Shown: positions 46,568 through 55,129, counted from the stretch's first letter. The stretch is DNA of 64,000 nt from Rhizobium sp. RU33A (GCF_900156055.1 NZ_FTMQ01000002.1:1-64000), one strand, 5' to 3'. Made by a program: numbers and translations. The notes: a model not told the origin generated them from the letters alone.

Positions 46568-47848
46568 TCAGCTCAGCGCTTCCATTTTGCCGCCCAACGG
46601 GATGCTCGGGGCCTGACCGTTTTCGACGACAACGAGGTCATAACCACCACCGGATTTCAGCCGCCATTGGCCGCCGACGAGCGGGGTCTTGGCGATGTTT
46701 TTCTGGGCGAAGGGCGGCAGGTTGGCGTTGTTCCAGGCGATGGGGCCGACCAGCGTGTCGAGCTTGGTCTCGCCGATCGCCTTGGCCACGGCATCGCCAT
46801 CCGTCACGTCTTCCGCGCGCTTCATCACGTCGACGGCGAGCTCGAAGAGCGCATGGGCAAAGCCGATCGGCTGTGTCCACGGACGGCCCGTCGCCGTGGT
46901 AAAGGCGGCGGCCACATCGGCAGCGGTCTCGCCGGTCAAGGACGACTTGAACGGATGCGATGGCGTCCACCAAACTTCGGTCGAGAGGTTGTGGCCGGCA
47001 TCACCAAGGGCTTCCACCGTCTGTGGGAAAAGCAGTGCCTTGCCGATCGAAGCGATCTTCGGCTTCAGGCCCTGCTGCTTGGCCTGGTTCCAGAAGGTGG
47101 TGAGGTCAGGCGGGATCATCACGCCGGTCAGGATCTCGGTCTCTGCCTGCTTGAAGGCATTGATCTGGGCGGAGAAATCATCCGTCAGGTTCTGATAGCG
47201 GCCGGTGTCGGTCAGGCCATAGCCGAGCTTTTCGAGGACTGGCGGGAAGCCGACGACCTTGTCACCCCAGGCATTGCCGTCGCCGTCGTTGGGGAAGAGG
47301 CCAGCCACCTTCTTGTTGGTTTCGATCTGGCCCCACATACCGGTGAAGACGGCAATGATGTCCTCCAGGCCCCAGAAGAAGTGGTAGGCGTAGTTGAACG
47401 GCTTCCAGCTGGCGGGGTCGCCGGGATTGCCCTGCTGGCCGATGAACCACGGCTGCCAGGGGGCAACCGTCGACAGGCAGGGGATCTGCTCGGCTTCGCA
47501 GGTCGTCGAGACCGGATTGGTGGTTTCCGGCGTCGAGGAGACAAGCATCAGGTTGATCTCGTCGTCGACGATCAGCTCCTTGGCGACTTCAGCTGCACGG
47601 TTCGGGTTGGACTGGCTGTCCTTGACGATCACCTCGTAGTTCAGGCCCATCTTCTTCGTCGTGGCGAGGAAGCTGTCGATGACGAATTTGTCGGCCTCAC
47701 CAAAGCCCGCGAGCGGTCCGGTCTGCGGGCTGACATACCCGAGCTTGACCGCCGCTGACTGCGCAATCGCTGGCGCCGCAAGGCCCGACGTTGCCAGCAC
47801 GGCGCCGCCGGCTGCCGTGGTCTGCAGGAATTTGCGTCTCGTGAACAT
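46568..47848 (-). CDS. Liv-type ABC substrate-binding protein, copy 1 (Tat signal)
   Basis: A 426-residue type 1 periplasmic binding protein (amide/urea/HAAT class). The N-terminus TRRKFLQTTAAGG carries a twin-arginine export signal with cleavage after about AIAQ. The mature part starts KLGYVSPQTGPLAGFGEAD. ATG 47848 has GGGAGGAA upstream; ATG 47863 also has GGGAGGAG, so a 5-residue longer form is possible. It lies between maleylacetate reductase and the LivG gene in the long operon. A close paralog with its own operon is at 50912-52186. Confidence 0.88.
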   Translation of the reverse strand: MFTRRKFLQTTAAGGAVLATSGLAAPAIAQSAAVKLGYVSPQTGPLAGFGEADKFVIDSFLATTKKMGLNYEVIVKDSQSNPNRAAEVAKELIVDDEINLMLVSSTPETTNPVSTTCEAEQIPCLSTVAPWQPWFIGQQGNPGDPASWKPFNYAYHFFWGLEDIIAVFTGMWGQIETNKKVAGLFPNDGDGNAWGDKVVGFPPVLEKLGYGLTDTGRYQNLTDDFSAQINAFKQAETEILTGVMIPPDLTTFWNQAKQQGLKPKIASIGKALLFPQTVEALGDAGHNLSTEVWWTPSHPFKSSLTGETAADVAAAFTTATGRPWTQPIGFAHALFELAVDVMKRAEDVTDGDAVAKAIGETKLDTLVGPIAWNNANLPPFAQKNIAKTPLVGGQWRLKSGGGYDLVVVENGQAPSIPLGGKMEALS

Positions 47849-47909
47849 ATTTCCTCCCATCATCGTCTCTCCTCCCAAAGAGTGCGCCAAGCGCGAGATG
47901 TCGTCTCGG

Positions 47910-48965
47910 TCAGTCGGGCCTGACGCCCTCCCAGGCTTTTTGCAGAAGTGTGCGAATCGACGTGCGGTCGATCGGGCGCGGGTTCCAGTAGGGGTTTTCG
48001 ACCGCGATATCGGCGGCGCGGTCGAGATCGGCTTCAACAAGCCCGAAATCCTTGAGCGATAACGGCGCGCCGATCGACTTGGCAAAGTCCCAGAGACCGC
48101 CCCCGATCGAGCCGCCGAAGAGTTCGGCGGCTGCCTTGAGCTCTTGTTCGGCGGCCTCGGCATTGAAAGCGGCCGTATGGGGCAGCATGACTGCATGGGT
48201 CTCGGCATGTGGCGTGTCGAAAGAGCCGCCCAGCGTGTGGCAGATCTTATGGTGCAGCGCCATGCCGACGGTGCCGAGCACCGTGCCGCAGAGCCAGGCG
48301 CCGTACAGCGCTTCCGCCCGCGCATCGGTGTCTTCGGTGCTCTTCACCAGAACCGGAAGGCTATCCCTGAAGGCGCGTAATCCGTCGAGTGCCATTAGCG
48401 TCGAGACCGGGTTGCGATCCTGGGCGTAGAGGCCCTCGACGGCATGGGCCATGGCGTTCAGGCCACTTGTGACGCTCATGCCGACGGGAAGGCCAAGGGT
48501 AAGATCCGGATCATAGATGACGACTTCCGGCAGGATGCTCGCGTTCCGGACCGTCGTCTTGCGACCGCCTTCGGTCTGGCCGAGGATCGGTGTGACTTCG
48601 GAGCCCGCATAGGTGGTGGGGATGACGACCTGCGGAAGATCGGTGCGATAGGCAATCGCCTTGCCGAGACCGGTGGTCGAGCCACCGCCGAGCGAGACGA
48701 CGCAGTCGGCTTCGGTATCCTTGACAACTTTCAGGGCTGTCTCCGTCACCTCGACAGGCGTGTGCATGACGGCACCAGCGAAGACGCCGACAGAGAAGGC
48801 GCCAAGCCTATCGGAGAGAGCTTCGGCATCAGCCCTTTGATGCGGCGTTGCGAGCACAAGGGCGCGCCTGCAGCCGAGTGCCTCCACCGATGCCCCAACA
48901 TCCGCGCTACGACCGGAGCCAAAAACGATACGGGCCGGGCTCCCGGTATAGGTAAAGTTCTTCAT
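47910..48965 (-). CDS. maleylacetate reductase
   Basis: A 351-residue iron-type alcohol dehydrogenase family member of the maleylacetate reductase group. Key parts: SLGGGSTTGLGKAIA (NAD site), PTTYAGSEVTPILGQTEGGRK, and the metal or substrate histidines in GLNAMAHAVEGLY and MALHHKICHTLGGSFDTPHAETHA. It reduces maleylacetate to 3-oxoadipate, feeding the beta-ketoadipate pathway. It overlaps the third dioxygenase gene by 4 nt. Confidence 0.93.
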   Translation of the reverse strand: MKNFTYTGSPARIVFGSGRSADVGASVEALGCRRALVLATPHQRADAEALSDRLGAFSVGVFAGAVMHTPVEVTETALKVVKDTEADCVVSLGGGSTTGLGKAIAYRTDLPQVVIPTTYAGSEVTPILGQTEGGRKTTVRNASILPEVVIYDPDLTLGLPVGMSVTSGLNAMAHAVEGLYAQDRNPVSTLMALDGLRAFRDSLPVLVKSTEDTDARAEALYGAWLCGTVLGTVGMALHHKICHTLGGSFDTPHAETHAVMLPHTAAFNAEAAEQELKAAAELFGGSIGGGLWDFAKSIGAPLSLKDFGLVEADLDRAADIAVENPYWNPRPIDRTSIRTLLQKAWEGVRPD

Positions 48966-49825
48966 TTGCTCTTCCCCGGTCGCGCGCGGATCATGACGAA
49001 CTTTACGCTGACCTTTGTGCCTGAACGACCATCGGTTTCGAAGGGTCGAATGAGTTCCGGACGCACGCCGAACAAGGCGTCTTCCCCGAGCCGTGGATCG
49101 CCTTCGTCATAGATATGCGTGGTAATCGTCTCGAAGCCCGGAGCGCGCAGGACGAAATGCAGATGTGCCGGGCGATGCAAAGGATAACCTGCCTGGGCAA
49201 GTAGCCGCCCAACCGGACCATCTCCGGGTACGCCATAACCTGCGGGCCTGACTGTACGGTAGTGAAAGCGTCCGTCCTGATCGGCGCGGAACAGGCCTCT
49301 CAGGTTGAATTCCGGTTGCAGGTCAGGCTGCTGGTTTTCGTAGTAACCCTCGGCATTGGCCTGCCAAGTGATGATCTCGGCGGCCGGGATCGGCAGGCCA
49401 TCGAGATCTTCGACGCGGCCTTCGACTTTAAGCGGCTCACCGATGCCATCGAGGGAAATCGAGCTGCCGAGCGCGCGCTCAGGCGTGTCGGTCCGGAAGA
49501 ACGGGCCGCGGATCGTATTCGGCGTGGCGCCAGCGGGGCGGCGGGAATTGATCTCTTCCACAAGCGCCGAAGCGCCGACGAGATCCGAAAACAGCACCCA
49601 TTCCTGACGGCGTTCGTCCGAGGCATGGCCCACTTCGGTCAGGAAGTCGAGAACCCTGCGCCATTGCTCCGGTGTCGGGCGGAATTCCTTGACGAGATCG
49701 TGGACATGACAGACCACGGCAGAGAGCAGGCGCGCGGTAGCGTCATCGGTCGTGCCGAAGCGGCTCGTGAAAGCCTCGGCAGAGGTCGCTTCATTGAAGG
49801 TGATGAGGTCTGCGGCCCGCGACAT
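48962..49825 (-). CDS. intradiol (hydroxyquinol-type) dioxygenase, copy 3
   Basis: A 287-residue intradiol dioxygenase with ligands in ITWQANAEGYY (Tyr), RPAGYGVPGDGPVG (Tyr) and RPAHLHFVL (His, His). The NLRGLF segment and partnership with maleylacetate reductase point to hydroxyquinol or a substituted form. It is the first gene of the nine-gene operon and faces a LysR gene across 98 bp. It clearly differs from the other two copies in sequence, so it is not a recent duplicate. Confidence 0.88.
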   Translation of the reverse strand: MSRAADLITFNEATSAEAFTSRFGTTDDATARLLSAVVCHVHDLVKEFRPTPEQWRRVLDFLTEVGHASDERRQEWVLFSDLVGASALVEEINSRRPAGATPNTIRGPFFRTDTPERALGSSISLDGIGEPLKVEGRVEDLDGLPIPAAEIITWQANAEGYYENQQPDLQPEFNLRGLFRADQDGRFHYRTVRPAGYGVPGDGPVGRLLAQAGYPLHRPAHLHFVLRAPGFETITTHIYDEGDPRLGEDALFGVRPELIRPFETDGRSGTKVSVKFVMIRARPGKSK

Positions 49826-49910
49826 GCATCTCCTCCCAAATCCGCATTGCTGGTCGAGAGGAAACTAGCAGGGCTCGCATGCAGGATTGATGATTTGTTT
49901 GGGACGCAAT

Positions 49911-49925
49911 ATAACAATCCGTTAT
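49911..49925. promoter_or_regulatory. LysR-type operator at the start of LysR gene 1
   Basis: ATAACAATCCGTTAT is a perfect 5-5-5 inverted repeat with the T-N11-A core of LysR boxes. Its last two bases are the first two of the LysR start codon (ATG 49924). It lies 86 bp before the divergent dioxygenase gene. This fits negative autoregulation and control of the divergent operon by the LysR protein. Confidence 0.65.
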
Positions 49926-50874
49926 GAAGTTCGACGAGCGACACCTGATCCAGCTGGCTGCCGTGGTGAAGACGGGCGGCGTCACCGAAGGCGCAGCCCT
50001 GCTGGGGCTCGCGCAGCCGGCTGTGTCGCGCACTTTGTCGATGCTGGAGAAGAGGATCGGCGAACCGCTCTTCATCCGGGGACGGCGCCCGTTGCAGCCG
50101 ACCCCACTCGGGATTGCGCTTGCCGAACATGGCCTTGCGATGCTCGCGGCCTCCCGCAAGGCCTCCGACCTGATGGAGAGCTTTCGCGTCGGCAAAAGCG
50201 GCGTCGTCCGGGTGGGCGGCAGTCCGTTCTTTATAGATTCCCTGATTGCCGGCATGTGTGCGGAGTTTCAGGCGACGCATCCAGATGTGCGGATCGACCA
50301 GTCCTATGGCTATTTCCCGGATCTTCGCGCGGCGCTGAAGGCGGATCAGATCGATCTTGCCATCTGCCCCATCGACATTCTCGACGAAGGCTCGGGGCTC
50401 GCTTTCCAGCAGATCCTGCCTGGCCGCAATGTCATTGCCTGCCGGGTCACGCATCCGCTGCTCCTGAAACGCCGCCTGCAGCCGGCCCATCTTCTCGATT
50501 ATGCCTGGGTGGCGCCGCCGCCGGGCAGCCCGCTGCTGGCAGACCTTCGAGCCCTGCTGCTCTCATTCGGCGCGACCGAGATCCGCATCCGTTATTCCGG
50601 CGGGTCGCTGGCGAGCGTCGTCAACTATCTGAAAGCGGCAGATGCGCTGACTGTCATGCCGCACAGCGTTGTCTTTGCTCAGCGCAAGGAAAAGACGATC
50701 ACGGCCCTGCCGATCAACATTCCGCATCCCGAGCGTGCGCTGGCGATCCTCAGAAGAGTGGATGCGCCCCGCTCTCCCGCGGTCGAGCAGTTTTCGGCCT
50801 TCATCCGCTCCGGTTTCGACAATCTGAAACATCTGATCAAGCGGCACGAAGAGGCGGTTGTCTGGGGCAGTTGA
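49924..50874 (+). CDS. LysR-family regulator 1
   Basis: A 316-residue LysR protein with an N-terminal winged helix (HLIQLAAVVKTGGVTEGAALLGLAQPAVSRTLSMLEKRIG) and a periplasmic-protein-like effector domain. It is divergent from the nine-gene aromatic operon and very probably its activator, sensing a pathway compound. It is clearly paralogous to the regulator at 54036-55013 (same GGVTEGAA...QPAVSRTLSMLE core and C-terminal HEE/HER..VWG ends). It starts without a clear ribosome binding site, because the operator overlaps the start. Confidence 0.9.
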   Translation: MKFDERHLIQLAAVVKTGGVTEGAALLGLAQPAVSRTLSMLEKRIGEPLFIRGRRPLQPTPLGIALAEHGLAMLAASRKASDLMESFRVGKSGVVRVGGSPFFIDSLIAGMCAEFQATHPDVRIDQSYGYFPDLRAALKADQIDLAICPIDILDEGSGLAFQQILPGRNVIACRVTHPLLLKRRLQPAHLLDYAWVAPPPGSPLLADLRALLLSFGATEIRIRYSGGSLASVVNYLKAADALTVMPHSVVFAQRKEKTITALPINIPHPERALAILRRVDAPRSPAVEQFSAFIRSGFDNLKHLIKRHEEAVVWGS

Positions 50875-50896
50875 GGGGCCCGACTTGGCGGGCCCC
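50875..50896. terminator. hairpin between convergent LysR 1 and binding protein 2
   Basis: GGGGCCCG pairs perfectly with CGGGCCCC across a 6-nt loop, right after the LysR stop. On the plus strand a T/G-rich run (TGTGTGTTGG) follows. It can serve the LysR gene and perhaps the converging binding-protein gene, although it lacks a pure U-tract. Confidence 0.55.
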
Positions 50897-50911
50897 TGTG
50901 TGTTGGACCCG

Positions 50912-52186
50912 TCAGGCGAGCGCTTCCATCTTGCCGGCGGTCGGAATGTTCGGTGCCGTCTTGTTGTCGACGATGACGAGATCGAAGGTGCCATCGTCCT
51001 TGCGACGCCATTGACCGCCGACCAGCGGCGTCTTGGTGACGTTCTTCGCTGCAAATGGCGGCACGCCCTGGCCGTTCCACTCGACGCGGCCGACGATCGT
51101 GTCGACCTTGGAGGAAGCGATTGCCGCTGCCACGGCTTCGGCATCCGTCACGTCGTCCACGCGTCCCATGACATTGGTCGCCATCTCGAACAACGAGTGG
51201 ATGAAGCCGATCGGCTGCGTCCATGGGCGGCCGGTCTTGGCGGTGAAGTCGGCGGCGAGTTCGCCGGCACTTTGCCCCGTCAGCGACGACTTGAACGGGT
51301 GCTGCGCCGACCACCAGACTTCCGACGATAGATTGTGGCCGGCTGGGCCCAGCGTCTCGACCGATTGCGGGAAGAGGATCGCCTTCGCGACGGTGACAGC
51401 CTTCGGATTGAAGCCCTGCTGCTTGGCCTGGTTCCAGAAGGTGGTGAAGTCGGGCGGAATGACGACGCCGGTGATGATGTCACATTGTCCGTCCTTGAAG
51501 GCGTTGACCTGGGCCGTGAAGTCGTCGCTCAGGTTCTGATAACGGCCTGGATCGAGCAGGTCGAAGCCGGCCTGCGCGAGGCCCGGCTTCAGGCCGACAT
51601 TCGGATCACCCCAGGCATTGCCGTCGGCATCATTGGGGAAAAGGCCGCCCACCTTTTTGTTGGTATCAAGCTGACCCCACATGTTGGTGAAGACAGCGAT
51701 GACGTCTTCCAGGCCCCAGAAATAATGGTAAGCGAAGTCGAACGGTTTCCAGCTTGCCGGGTCGCCGGGATTGCCCTGCTGACCGATGAACCAGGGCTGC
51801 CAGGGCGCCTTGGTGGAGATGCAAGGGATGCCCTCGGCTTCGCAGGTCGTGGCCACCGGATTGGTGTTTTCCGGCGTCGAGGCGACCAGCATCATGTTGA
51901 TCTCGTCCGAGAGGATGAGTTCCTTCGCCACGTCCGCTGCCCGGTTCGGGTTTGACTGGCTGTCCTTGACGATGATCTCGAAGTTCTTGCCCGCCTCGGT
52001 CGCGAGGAAGGAAGCGATGTTGTAGGCGTCACTCTCGCCGAAGCTTGCCAGCGGTCCGGTCTGCGGGCTGACATAGCCAAGCTTGATCTTGGCACCTTGG
52101 GCGATCGCCGGTGCGGCGAGGCACCCGAAACCATAGGCGAGACCGGTAGCAGCCCCCGCCTTCAGCAGTTTTCTGCGCGTAATCAT
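50912..52186 (-). CDS. Liv-type ABC substrate-binding protein, copy 2
   Basis: A 424-residue type 1 periplasmic binding protein with a Tat-like N-terminus (TRRKLLKAG) and mature start KLGYVSPQTGPLASFGESD. It is a close paralog of the protein at 46568-47848: the segments PWQPWFIGQQGNPGDPASWKPF and GRPWTQPIGF are the same, and most aligned positions agree. No permease or ATPase accompanies it, so it probably uses the LivHMFG proteins encoded 5-8 kb away. It is the last of three genes with the dioxygenase and hydrolase. Confidence 0.88.
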   Translation of the reverse strand: MITRRKLLKAGAATGLAYGFGCLAAPAIAQGAKIKLGYVSPQTGPLASFGESDAYNIASFLATEAGKNFEIIVKDSQSNPNRAADVAKELILSDEINMMLVASTPENTNPVATTCEAEGIPCISTKAPWQPWFIGQQGNPGDPASWKPFDFAYHYFWGLEDVIAVFTNMWGQLDTNKKVGGLFPNDADGNAWGDPNVGLKPGLAQAGFDLLDPGRYQNLSDDFTAQVNAFKDGQCDIITGVVIPPDFTTFWNQAKQQGFNPKAVTVAKAILFPQSVETLGPAGHNLSSEVWWSAQHPFKSSLTGQSAGELAADFTAKTGRPWTQPIGFIHSLFEMATNVMGRVDDVTDAEAVAAAIASSKVDTIVGRVEWNGQGVPPFAAKNVTKTPLVGGQWRRKDDGTFDLVIVDNKTAPNIPTAGKMEALA

Positions 52187-52216
52187 GCTGTCCTCCTCCC
52201 AGTTGTGTCTGTGAAA

Positions 52217-52879
52217 CTACGCCGCGACGCGGCGAAATGGCCGGCTTCCCTCCGCAAGGTCCTGCAGGATCGCGTCCACCGCTGCGACTTCCATCTCAGA
52301 CGCCTGGTGTGCGCGTCCTGGAAAGAGCTCGCATCGCAGCCTCGCCCGCGCCCTCCCAAGCGCTTCCGAGGCTTCCGCAAAAGCCGAGACCGGGATCCAG
52401 GGATCCTGATCGGAGCCGGTAAGATAGACGGGCATGCCGTCGAGATCGCATGCGGGACGCTGGTCAGCCGCCTGACCCACACGGCAGCCGGTTAGATTGA
52501 CCATGGCCCCGTTCCACGGACCGAAGGCCATGGCATATTCGAGCGACAGGCAGGCGCCCTGGCTGAAGCCGCCGATGAGAAGCGGTTTGTCCGCGCCGCC
52601 CGCCTGTCGCAGGCCCCCCACTAGCCCGTCGATATAGTCGAGTGAGGCCGTCAACTCGGTGCGTGTCGGGTCTGTCAGCGCATCGGTGGCGCGTGCCGCA
52701 TACCAGGAATTGCCCGTCGCGCGCGGCAGACAGAAAGACACGCCGCGCACCGATAGTTTCCCGACGATCTGCTCGATCATGTCCTCGGGCGATTGGGTTC
52801 GCCCGTGAACGAAGATGCAGAGTACCTCGGCCTCCGCGGGGGCAACTCCTGCGGATAGCGGCTCGCCATGAATGGCCAT
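52217..52879 (-). CDS. alpha/beta hydrolase, phospholipase/carboxylesterase family (MhqD-like)
   Basis: A 220-residue alpha/beta hydrolase with the nucleophile elbow GGFSQGA, an oxyanion segment near CIFVHGR, a TGSDQDPWIP acid region and the late His in GRAHQ. It matches the PF02230-type esterases, among them MhqD, which is encoded next to the quinol dioxygenase MhqO in Bacillus. Here it follows an MhqO-like gene by 13 bp. It probably hydrolyses a ring-cleavage product or conjugate. Confidence 0.8.
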   Translation of the reverse strand: MAIHGEPLSAGVAPAEAEVLCIFVHGRTQSPEDMIEQIVGKLSVRGVSFCLPRATGNSWYAARATDALTDPTRTELTASLDYIDGLVGGLRQAGGADKPLLIGGFSQGACLSLEYAMAFGPWNGAMVNLTGCRVGQAADQRPACDLDGMPVYLTGSDQDPWIPVSAFAEASEALGRARARLRCELFPGRAHQASEMEVAAVDAILQDLAEGSRPFRRVAA

Positions 52880-52892
52880 GATCGCCTCCAGA

Positions 52893-53849
52893 TCAGAAGT
52901 TGGCGGGTTCGAGACCGGCGATCAGCTCTTCGCGGCGATCCTCGAACCAAGGCGGGAAGACCAGCGTCGAGCCGATGGCGTCGGCCGGCTCGTCCTTCGC
53001 CCAGCCGCCTTCGACCGACCAGGCGATTTCGAAGAGCGCGCCGCCCGGCGAGCGGACGTAGCAGGATTTGAAGTAGTTGCGATCCTTCTGGTCGGAGACG
53101 TCGGTGAAGCCGAGGCCTTCGATATGCGCCTTGAGCTTCAGCTGGTTCTCCTCGTTGACCGTGTTGAGCGCCAGGTGATGGATGGTGCCACCCGATAGCG
53201 TCCAGGTGCCCTGCGGCCCGGTCGGCTGGTGGAGCACCTCGACCATGCTCGTTGGACCACCATTGTTCGGCACCGAGAACATCAGGCCCTCGTCGCTGTC
53301 GGCTTCCTTCTTCATGCCCATGCCAATCGTCAGGAAGTCGTCCATCGAGGTGCGGTCGAAGACGGCGATGGCTGCGCCATAAATGCCGCGGATGCCCTGT
53401 GCCTCGCCAATGCCCTGGGCCTCGTTGGTGATCGGCGGACGGGTGTCCGCCGGGCTCTCGACCAGTTCATGGTCGATGCCGCAGGGATGGGCGAGCGCCA
53501 CGCGGGTGATGCCGAAGCGGCTGGTCTTGGCGGCAGGGATGCCGCGCTCGTTCAGCCTGTCGACCCAGAAATCGGCCGAACCGACGGGGATCGACAGCTG
53601 GATGATCTTCGACTGGTTCGTGCCGCGTTTGCCGAAGATGCCGGGCTTCTTGAAGGGGAAGGTGGTGACGATGGTCGAGGGGTCGCCGCTCTTGGCACCG
53701 TAGTAAAGGTGGTAGACCGGGATCGTGCCATCGAAAAGCACGGTGCGCTTGATCGAATGCAGGCCAAGTGTCTTTGTATAAAAGTCATAGTCCTCCTGAG
53801 CGCCGTCGGTGCTCAGCGTGAGGTGATGATAACCCGAGATGAACGACAT
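52893..53849 (-). CDS. glyoxalase-fold ring-cleaving dioxygenase (MhqO/LinE-like)
   Basis: A 318-residue protein with two vicinal-oxygen-chelate halves. Metal ligands are the His of GYHHLTL near the N-terminus, the His of GTIHHLALN in the second half and the Glu of GALFEIAW. This is the layout of hydroquinone-type extradiol dioxygenases such as MhqO, which open para-diols or detoxify quinones. ATG 53849 starts the conserved MSFISGYHHL; upstream codons in frame look unrelated. It is the first gene of an operon with the hydrolase and binding protein 2, facing LysR 2. Confidence 0.85.
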   Translation of the reverse strand: MSFISGYHHLTLSTDGAQEDYDFYTKTLGLHSIKRTVLFDGTIPVYHLYYGAKSGDPSTIVTTFPFKKPGIFGKRGTNQSKIIQLSIPVGSADFWVDRLNERGIPAAKTSRFGITRVALAHPCGIDHELVESPADTRPPITNEAQGIGEAQGIRGIYGAAIAVFDRTSMDDFLTIGMGMKKEADSDEGLMFSVPNNGGPTSMVEVLHQPTGPQGTWTLSGGTIHHLALNTVNEENQLKLKAHIEGLGFTDVSDQKDRNYFKSCYVRSPGGALFEIAWSVEGGWAKDEPADAIGSTLVFPPWFEDRREELIAGLEPANF

Positions 53850-54022
53850 GTTTCTTCTCCTCCAGAAACTGCAAATATACGGATCGCGCCGATCCCCGAC
53901 ACACAGGCCCTCCAGCGGCTTGACTTGCCGCACCCGTCTTCTTGTGTCGGAGCGGATCTACTCCAATAGTCAGACTATAGAGGGCGCAAGGCCGTCTGTT
54001 GATAAAATTGCTTATGCTCGAT

Positions 54023-54037
54023 ATAGCGGATTGCTAT
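54023..54037. promoter_or_regulatory. LysR-type operator at the start of LysR gene 2
   Basis: ATAGCGGATTGCTAT is a perfect 5-5-5 inverted repeat with a T-N11-A core. It overlaps the ATG at 54036 in the same way as the site in front of LysR 1. The arms differ by one base per side (ATAGC versus ATAAC), which could separate the two regulators' targets. The rest of the 186-bp divergent region has no other strong repeat. Confidence 0.65.
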
Positions 54038-55013
54038 GAAGATCGATGAGCGCCATCTCGTCCAGCTTGCTGCTGTCGCCGAAACCGGTGGCGTGACGGA
54101 GGGGGCTGCCATGCTCGGCATGACCCAGCCTGCGGTATCGCGGACACTGTCCATGCTGGAGCGCCGGGTGGGTGAACCACTCTTCACGCCCGGCAAGCGC
54201 CCGCTGCAGCTGACACCGCTCGGCCAGCAGCTGGCCATCCAGGGTCGCTCGATCCTGGCCGCATCGCGCAAGGCGGTGGAGATCGTCCGCAGTTTCCAGT
54301 CGGGCACCACCGGGCGCATCAAGGTGGGCGGTGTGCCTTTCTTCATGGATGCCGTCATTTCCCAGATGATCGCGAGTTTCCAGTTGCGCGAGCGTGACAT
54401 CATGGTCGAGCAGTCCTACGGCAACCTGCCAGATCTGCTGACCGAGCTCGATTCCAGCCAGATCGACGTTGCCATCACGCCGATCGGCAGCACGGACCTG
54501 AAGAACGACTTCGAGTTTCAGCCGATCCTGCCGGGGCGCAACGTCCTGACCTGCGCTGTCGGCCATCCGCTTTTGCGCAAACGGCGGCTCAGCATCGAAG
54601 ACATCATGACCTATCCGTGGGTGGCGCCGCTACCGGGCTCTCCCTTGGTGCTCGACCTGCACAACATCCTGATTACTCTCGGGATCAGCGAGCTGCAGGT
54701 TCGCTATTCCGGCGGATCGCTTCTCTCCGTTGTCAATTACATTGCCTCGACCGATGCGCTGGCGATCCTGCCGCATTCGGTGGTGTTCTCCTTCAAGGGC
54801 GAGAACAAGATCTCCATCGTGCCCGTCGATATCCCGCAGCCGGAGCGGACCCTTGGCATCATCACCAAGCGCAAGACCTATCCGAACCCGGCCTGTCGCA
54901 AGTTTCAGGAACATATCGTCCGGGAATTCACCGACCTGAAGAAGGTGATCGAGCGCCACGAGAGATCGATTGTCTGGGGTGAGGGACCCTTCCTTCCGGA
55001 ACGGGATCGCTGA
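54036..55013 (+). CDS. LysR-family regulator 2
   Basis: A 325-residue LysR regulator with winged-helix segment HLVQLAAVAETGGVTEGAAMLGMTQPAVSRTLSMLERRVG and an effector domain. It is paralogous to LysR 1 and divergent from the MhqO-like operon, which it probably controls. The start codon sits inside its own palindromic operator. Confidence 0.9.
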   Translation: MKIDERHLVQLAAVAETGGVTEGAAMLGMTQPAVSRTLSMLERRVGEPLFTPGKRPLQLTPLGQQLAIQGRSILAASRKAVEIVRSFQSGTTGRIKVGGVPFFMDAVISQMIASFQLRERDIMVEQSYGNLPDLLTELDSSQIDVAITPIGSTDLKNDFEFQPILPGRNVLTCAVGHPLLRKRRLSIEDIMTYPWVAPLPGSPLVLDLHNILITLGISELQVRYSGGSLLSVVNYIASTDALAILPHSVVFSFKGENKISIVPVDIPQPERTLGIITKRKTYPNPACRKFQEHIVREFTDLKKVIERHERSIVWGEGPFLPERDR

Positions 55014-55063
55014 GATGTGCCCGATCCGGACTTTTGAGACGAAATCTAAAAAATGATCCGGAC

Positions 55064-55092
55064 GCTGTAACGAAACGCATCCTGTACCGTCT
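55064..55092 (+). promoter_or_regulatory. candidate ECF-sigma promoter before the MerA-like gene
   Basis: CGCTGTAA, 17 bp, then CGTCTAAG. The same CGCTGTAA-N17-CGNC pattern occurs in front of the ECF sigma gene at 58008-57981 on the minus strand. CGTC is a common -10 core for ECF sigmas. If real, transcription starts near 55100, which makes ATG 55130 the likely start of the next gene. Confidence 0.4.
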
Positions 55093-55129
55093 AAGCTGTA
55101 TGACCCCCAACGCGTCAGCGGAACCGTCA

